Shown: piece by piece, positions 17,434 to 22,500 of the stretch | How positions within the stretch are numbered: position 1 is the first letter of the stretch | How the letters are laid out: every line of letters starts with the position of its first letter | NCBI GenBank assembly: GCA_018398765.1 | Contig: JAHBMJ010000627.1 | Span: 1 to 22,500 of the forward strand | Reading direction: 5' to 3' | DNA from: Chromera velia | Taxonomy: Eukaryota; Sar; Chromeraceae | DNA: 22,500 bases | Position numbers and translations under genes: made by a program | Notes under the pieces: generated by a model | What the model was told of the DNA's origin: nothing | Database searches by the model: none | Seen by the model: the letters and a program-made list of their open reading frames with translations, nothing else

Positions 17434-18790
17434 TCACTTCTTTCCCCCTCTCCCTCCGAGAGGCCTTCCAGGCCACGCCAAAAACTCTCTGATTTTTGAA
17501 CGAGCATTCAGAAGATTCTCTGATGGCTTCCACGTGGCATTCTCTTCTGAATCCCCTTTCCAGTGTACCAAATACTCCACACTATGATCGATCTTCCTCT
17601 TGTTGAGGACTGTTTCTAATTCATGCTCTTCTTCAGCCAAGTGTGGAAGGCGGAGCGGTGGAGGATTCTTTTCAGACTGTTCTTCTTGCAGTAAATATCT
17701 CTTCAACCAGACTACGTGGAGAACTGGATGTCTTCTGACCCCCTCAGGAAACACCAGTTCGTATGTGACCTTTCCGACCCGTCGGTCTACTTCAAATGGC
17801 CCGTACCACAGATACGTAAGTTTCTTTCGATCTTCCTCCGGTATCTTTGCTCCGGCAAAGAAGTTCCTGTAGACCATAACCCAATCCCCAGGTTTGAATT
17901 CTTTTTCTTTTCTTCTCTGGTTGTTGTAATGTGTTGCTCTCTCCCTCGCTCTCTCCAATCGGTCTCTCACCTCCTGAACGATGTTCACCCTCTCTTTCAA
18001 GTCTTGTGAAGCTTTAGGTGAGGATGGGTGGAGGCAGAGAAAACTGGGGAGAGTGAGTGGATCTCTTCGTTCAACGACACAGAAAGGAGTGAATCCAGTC
18101 GACTTGTGGATGCTCGTGCGGACTGCAAAGGCAAACATCTTCAAGTGTTGAGGCCAGTCCTTCTGATGGTCTATGACGAAGCATCGAAACATCTGCTCAA
18201 GCGTCCGATTCTCGATCTCCGTCTGTCCATCTGTCTGAGGGTGCTGAGCAGTTGACATCTTGAGCTTGGTTCTGCACAGATGGAACAGTGTTTGCCAGAA
18301 GTTTGAGACAAACCTGGAGTCGCGATCAGAGACAATTGATTGTGGCATGCCATGCTTACACACCACTTCGTCGAAAAACTTCTGTGCTATCTCTCGGGCT
18401 CCGGCTGTCTCTCTGGTAGGAACAAAGATCGCCCACTTGCTCAACCTGCACACCACGTCCATGATTGAGTCAACTACCTCTCCTTTGAACTGAACAGGCG
18501 GAAGACCAGTAATGAAATCTATTGAGAGATCGTGAAAGGGAGACTCTGACACAGAGAGTGGTTATAGAAAGCCTGCAGGCTTCTCGTTCGACGGTTTCAA
18601 AAATTGTTCCTTTGACACACATCGCAGTGAGCAACGTAGTGTATTACCTGCTTCTACATGTGTGGCCAAAAGAAGTCTGCAGCCAGTCGCTGGTAGGTCT
18701 TGTCCACTCCAAGGTGCCCAGCCAAAGGAGAATCGTGACACTTCCAGATGACTTGCCTTTGCAGTGTCTTCGTCGGGATCGTCAGTCTCC
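17434..18790 (-). pseudogene. Integrase with C-terminal chromodomain (frameshifted)
   Basis: The HHCC domain lies upstream of the frameshift: HDSPLAGH (near 18737) and CDVCQRNN (near 18620), separated by a TAG at 18654. After the A5-run frameshift and a TAA at 18562 the rest is open from 18552 to 17434 (372 codons). The catalytic triad is intact: first Asp in LSIDFITGLP, second in IVSDRDSRF, Glu in HPQTDGQTEIENRTL. A GPF/GPY-like module (YLWYGPFEVDRRVGKVTYEL) follows. The chromodomain reads HELETVLNKRKID, EYLVHWKG, ATWKPSENL and IREFLAW (about 17470-17620), with both Trp of the aromatic core. Chromodomains of this family bind methylated H3 and steer insertion to heterochromatin (family knowledge). 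Confidence 0.9.
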
Positions 18791-18791
18791 T

Positions 18792-20735
18792 CTAGTCGTA
18801 GTACAGAAGTCCCTCTTTCACCGAGAAATGACTCAAACGCAAACGCAGGTAGGCAGGGGGGGTGCCTTGGGTGGGAGCATGAGTGAAGAAAGAAAGGAGC
18901 TCCTTGAAGAAAGAGTCTTGAGCGTATCCCTTCCTAACTTGATCCAAAAACTTTGCGTCTGGACAGACCTTTCGAGTGCTCTCCACCTGGGCAATTCGGT
19001 CTCTTTCCTTTTTATCAAACCTCTCCTCTCCTGTCTGCTTCTGCGTTCTGGTTCGAGATGGTCGACGTGACAGCGCATCTGCCACAACGTTCTTGGAGCC
19101 AGGGATGTACTGAGGAACAATGCTCCATGCATTCAGGAAGATAGCCCATCTCTTCACTCTGTCAGGGCCTTCGATAAGACCCCTTGAAGTGCCGAGCCAC
19201 TTCAAGCTCTCGTGATCGGAGTAGACCTTCGTGGTGTAATTCACATAAATGCAGAAGGTCTTCACCCCAAACACAACTGCCAGAAGCTCCTTCTCCCGAA
19301 TTAGATACTTCTGCTCAGTTTGAACGAGCTTTCTGAAAGCAAGGGCTACAACTCTCAGTCCATTCACTCTTGGATCCCACTGCATCAGAGCTGCCGCGAT
19401 GTAGATCTCTTTCTCTGACATATCAACATACAAGTCGAAAGGGCGGGTGGGATCTGGGATGAAGAGAAGAATCAATTCTGCAATCTTCTCTTTCAACTCC
19501 TTGAACGCTGCTTCACAGACCTCTGACCAAACGAACTCGACCTTCGTCTGGAGAAGAGAAGTGAGCGGGGCTGTGACGTGACTGTACTTGTAGATGAATC
19601 TCCAGAACCAGTTGCACAGTCCCAAGAAGACATGGAGCTCGTGTTTGTTCTCAGGCTTCGGCCAAGTCTGAACGAGCTCTGCCTTCTTCAGCTCCGCTCT
19701 CACTCCTACATCCGAGATCTCCAGCCTGATGTACACGACTTTCGGGACAAAGAATTTGCACTTAGAGATCTTCACATAATACTCGTCTTTTCTCAGGTAT
19801 CCAAAGACTCTCTGAAAATCTTCTTCATGTTGATCGACCGTCGGGGAGTATACGAGGACATCATCGATCTAAGCAAATGCGCAGTCATCTAAAACTTCGT
19901 GAAGACAAATCTGAATAGCTCGCTGGCTGGTCGACGGTGGGTTACACATCCTAAAAGGCATTACCAGCCACTCATAGTTGCCGTACCGGGTGCACATCGC
20001 TGTCTTCGGTTCGTCACCCAGTCGAATGTGAAGCTGATAGAAAAACTGCCGCATATCGAGGACCAAAAAAATCTTCGCTCCGTGGAGACGGTCCAACAAT
20101 TCTTCCGGTCTGAGCATCGCATGTTTGTCTTTGATCGTGATCTTGTTGATGGCACGGTAGTTGATGCACATCCGTAGACTCCCATCTTTCTTCACCACAA
20201 AGAAGGCTGGTGCCGCAAACGGAGAGACAGAGGGATGGATGAATCCCTTTACCAGCAGATCATCTAGTTATCTCCTCATCTCATCAAGCTCTCCAAAAGA
20301 AAGTCGGTATGGCGGCCGAGCGGGAGGAGGGTGTCCAGGCTCCAGATCAATCGCAAACTTGACTGACCGTCTTGGGGGTAGCTTGGGGATCTCGTCGCAA
20401 AAGATGTTTCGATACTCTCCCACCACCCGTCGAGCTGCAGGGTGGAGGGAGGGATCACTCATGACTTTTAACCACCCCCTATGAAGCGTTTCATCCTTCT
20501 CCCTCTCTGCTTTCTCTTCTGCTGTCTCTCCTTCTAGCACTTCCTTCTCTGTCTTTTCTCTGATCGCCGCTGCCACTTTCGTCTCACCTGGGGGTTCTAC
20601 CTAGGAGTCCAGGATCATCAGCATAGGGGCCAGTACAGGCTCCACCATTTCCAACCTACAAAGATACACCTCTCACACACGGCCCTTCCTGACCTCTCTT
20701 TTGAACTCTCTGATGGAAAGAGTACGGACAGATGT
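18792..20735 (-). pseudogene. Reverse transcriptase and RNase H
   Basis: After stops at 20673 and 20601, the RT leader (REKTEKEVLEGETAEEKAER, EYRNIFCDEIPKLPPRR) leads to RT motifs: [33 protein letters not shown] with the first catalytic Asp, and [14 protein letters not shown], where the family has a MPFGL-x-NAP box, so this motif is altered. The YxDD box is lost: a TAG at 19869 replaces the residue before IDDVLVYS. The thumb region has FLGLCNWFWRFI. RNase H (about 19450-19060) keeps Asp in LYVDMSEKE, Glu in REKELLAVV and Asp in VYSDHESLKWL, and ends NVVADALSRRP. A TAA at 20268 lies just before [10 protein letters not shown]. The frame ends at the TAG at 18792. Confidence 0.9.
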
Positions 20736-21503
20736 CTATGTCTGTGACTTGATAGTGACTAACCTTCCATGAGCCCCTAGGATTGGAATCTCTACTTCTC
20801 CTTTGCCCCAATGCACACGAAGCTCATGTTCGATCAGCCACTTCATGCCCAGATAGACATCATAGTCGTCATCGAGGTTAGCCAGGGTGAACTTCATTCT
20901 CTGGTGGTAGCCCTGAATGGAGAAGGCCAGAGGACTGGTGTACTCGCTGACCGTAGTCACCACCATCTGCCCATCTTCTCCCTTAATAGCCCCCCTACAC
21001 TGACGCGAACTTTGCATCTTCCTGATGGGAAGACCTTTGTCGTGAGCGAATTGGGCAGACAGAAATGTCTCCCTCACCCCACAGTCTAAGAGCACTCTCA
21101 CTGGAATGCCCTCGACAGTGCTTTGGAAACGAATCGTCTTCACTTTCCCATCAGCACTGGCAGGGCCGATCATATTCGCCTGGCCGTACACGTAGGAATC
21201 AGTGGGCTGCTCTCCCTCAATGTTCATTGAGAGCTCGTTGTCAGGGAACCAGAATTCTTCCTCTCCTTCTCCAGCAACCTGATCCCCCTCCTGCCCTGCA
21301 GTCTGGATACCAGCTATATGGCTATTCTAAGTATACCCTCTCTGCCCCCCCTGTGGGCGACCTCTCTGCATGTTCGGTGGAGAGCTACGCAGTGGCCCTG
21401 TCCGTCCGACTAGCATCCACACCCATCGTCCTTCTCCACCGCCGGCGCCAACAGGTGGACCTCCCTGACCACCATACGCAGGTCTCTGCGGTCCCAAAGG
21501 ACC
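20736..21503 (-). pseudogene. Gag C-terminal linker and retropepsin-like protease
   Basis: Between the Gag stop at 21504 and the next TAG at 21327 the same frame continues Gly/Pro-rich (GPQRPAYGGQGGPPVGAGG). From 21227 the protease is open. Its active site reads VRVLLDCGVRETFLS near 21100, a DCG variant of the DSG loop found in many plant Ty3 proteases, and YDVYLGMKWLIEH near 20860 matches the usual DVILGMDWL second motif. The frame stops at the TAG at 20736. Because Gag and protease share a frame, the stops look like decay rather than a programmed frameshift. Confidence 0.75.
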
Positions 21504-22355
21504 CTATGGCCTTCTTCCGTACGGTTGCTGCAGTCTGGGAACATTTGACCCGAACCCCTCCTGCAAAGACAACAAGGATGGAGAATTTTTTTTCTCATGT
21601 CCCTTCTGCTTACAGAGGAAGCACCGTCCTTGTCGCATTAGTTCGGCTCTCTCTTTTGAAGAAAGAGAGCACACAGCGTCCAGCTGCATGGGAACAGGTC
21701 CGTCAGAGTTGGACCTACCCTGGTGCTTTCTGTTTGGTCTGCTGCCTCCAGTCTGAACGTGCCTCTTTCGGTTCCCACCCCTTCCTTCCAAAGTCTCCAC
21801 TGCGATACAAGCCGCCTCCACTGCTTCCTCAAGAGTGGAAGGAGCTTTGTTATTCACCTCGAGGCAAATCGCATCGGGGATGGCCTTCTTGAAGATATGG
21901 ATGAGATCAACAGGGGTCAATGTGTCTTTGATCTCTTCCACCAGATCCAGGAAGGCGTCCCCAAAACTCTCCATGCCCTGTGCTTTCAAATACTGAAGCT
22001 CCTCCAGTGCATCCCTACAGTGATCCTGCTCAAGTGGGTTGATGTACCTCTTTTTTAGTGCCTCTGCGAAGTCTTGGAAGGAACGGAAGGGAGTTGCGCT
22101 TTTCTGCTTCCGATGGACCCACTTCTTCAGAGTCTTCGACAGATAGCTCTTCGAAATAAAGAGCCATCGACTCTCCGACACTCCTATGCCCTGGCAATAC
22201 TCCTTCATGTCTTCGAGCCAGTTAGACACCTTATGCCGATCCCCTGCAAAGATGGAGGGCTCCCTCACTTTGCAGGCTCGAGGCAGTTCTCCGTCGAACA
22301 ACAGAGGATGTTGACCGGCAGACGTCTCCACTCCAGCGGCCATGGTCGGAGGCAT
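21504..22355 (-). pseudogene. Gag with damaged zinc knuckle
   Basis: The ATG at 22353-22355 opens 283 codons. The N-terminal part is low-complexity. The capsid-like core (SIFAGDRHKVSNWLEDMKEY, FQDFAEALKKRYINPLEQ, SFGDAFLDLVEEI) has the Trp/Phe-rich helical pattern of the retrotransposon Gag family. A basic linker (RKRHVQTGG, RPNRKHQGRS) leads to one zinc knuckle CFLCKQKGHEKKNS at about 21580-21622. The fourth metal ligand, normally Cys, is Ser, a one-base change, so metal and RNA binding should be impaired. The frame ends at a TAG (21504) that lies in line with the protease frame. Confidence 0.85.
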
Positions 22356-22500
22356 TACTTACGTCCGTGGCTCCCGAACTTCATCTACCAGCCTCTACAT
22401 CACAGAGCGCTGCAAAAGAAGTTTCTAGCACAGCTCCTGGAACTGCGCGTTGCACTCGGACTGAGTAACAAACTGATTGAATGTCCTTTCAGCCATTCAG
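22356..22500 (-). other. Leader of the - strand element (partial)
   Basis: This is the untranslated stretch between the Gag ATG and the unseen 5' LTR. I looked on the - strand for a TGG-initiated sequence like a tRNA-iMet or tRNA-Asp primer site and found none convincing, so the primer site is probably beyond the right edge. Confidence 0.5.

Larger units (their letters stand above)
17434..22355 (-). mobile_element. Ty3/gypsy chromovirus internal region, decayed (Gag-PR-RT-RH-IN-chromodomain)
   Basis: From the ATG at 22355 one frame runs leftward through Gag, protease, RT and RNase H to about 18600, where a frameshift at an A5 run (18599-18603) moves the integrase to another frame, ending at the TGA at 17434. 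In-frame stops: TAG at 21504, 21327, 20736, 20601, 19869, 18792 and 18654; TAA at 20268 and 18562; TGA at 20673. The domain order is that of chromoviruses. The 4.9-kb length suits one original Gag-Pol frame. The 5' LTR and primer binding site lie beyond 22500. The copy is dead: it needs at least eleven repairs and has altered RT motifs. Confidence 0.9.

Noticed and set aside
1-22500. CRISPR arrays, rRNA or tRNA genes, bacterial operons
   Set aside because: No repeat-spacer array, cloverleaf, rRNA-like block or Shine-Dalgarno-led gene series was seen; the window is eukaryotic.

Overview
The window is nuclear DNA from a eukaryote, almost certainly of the green lineage. Evidence seen directly: small exons with GT...AG borders whose reading phases fit one another, many TG/CT/TTTC/TCAG/ATTC microsatellites, AATAAA signals after coding chains, and a Ty3/gypsy retrotransposon with an integrase chromodomain (a chromovirus). 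Inference: a charophyte alga such as Chara fits best, but nothing here names the species.

Layout. 1-2700 is AT-rich and gene-free, with a 12-bp repeat (1532-1567), a 21-bp minisatellite (1915-2082) and a compound microsatellite (2138-2315). 3105-6270 (+) holds an intron-rich host gene (locus A). I rebuilt about ten exons by matching phases; they encode an alpha-helical protein whose C-terminal part resembles the end of a formin FH2 domain (weak call). 6630-7460 holds AT-rich and GC-rich inverted repeats and a possible GC-rich exon. 7494-8022 (+) holds four phase-compatible exons (locus B), followed by a poly(A) signal at 8382. Locus B may be a separate gene or a continuation of locus A.

9142-16523 (+) is one decayed retroelement-like unit. 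It has a degenerate primer-binding-site-like sequence, a Gag-like region with coiled coil, zinc-binding motifs and a Gly-rich tail, a retropepsin-like segment, an integrase (HHCC plus core), and then a long 3' reading frame of unknown function. I find no reverse transcriptase or RNase H in it. The translation runs through the whole unit with only three changes of frame and 21 stops, 13 of them TAG.

17434-22355 (-) is a second, unrelated-looking and more standard element: Gag, protease, RT, RNase H, integrase and chromodomain in one original frame. It is broken by ten in-frame stops (7 TAG) and one frameshift. Its 5' LTR lies beyond the right edge; a 3' LTR would lie in 16.5-17.33 kb. The two elements converge tail to tail. 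Neither copy is autonomous as it stands.

The most notable points are the RT-less gag-protease-integrase unit with its unknown 3' frame, the TAG excess in both elements (compatible with CHG-methylation decay of CAG codons), and an in-frame TAG in a host exon that also serves as a possible splice acceptor.
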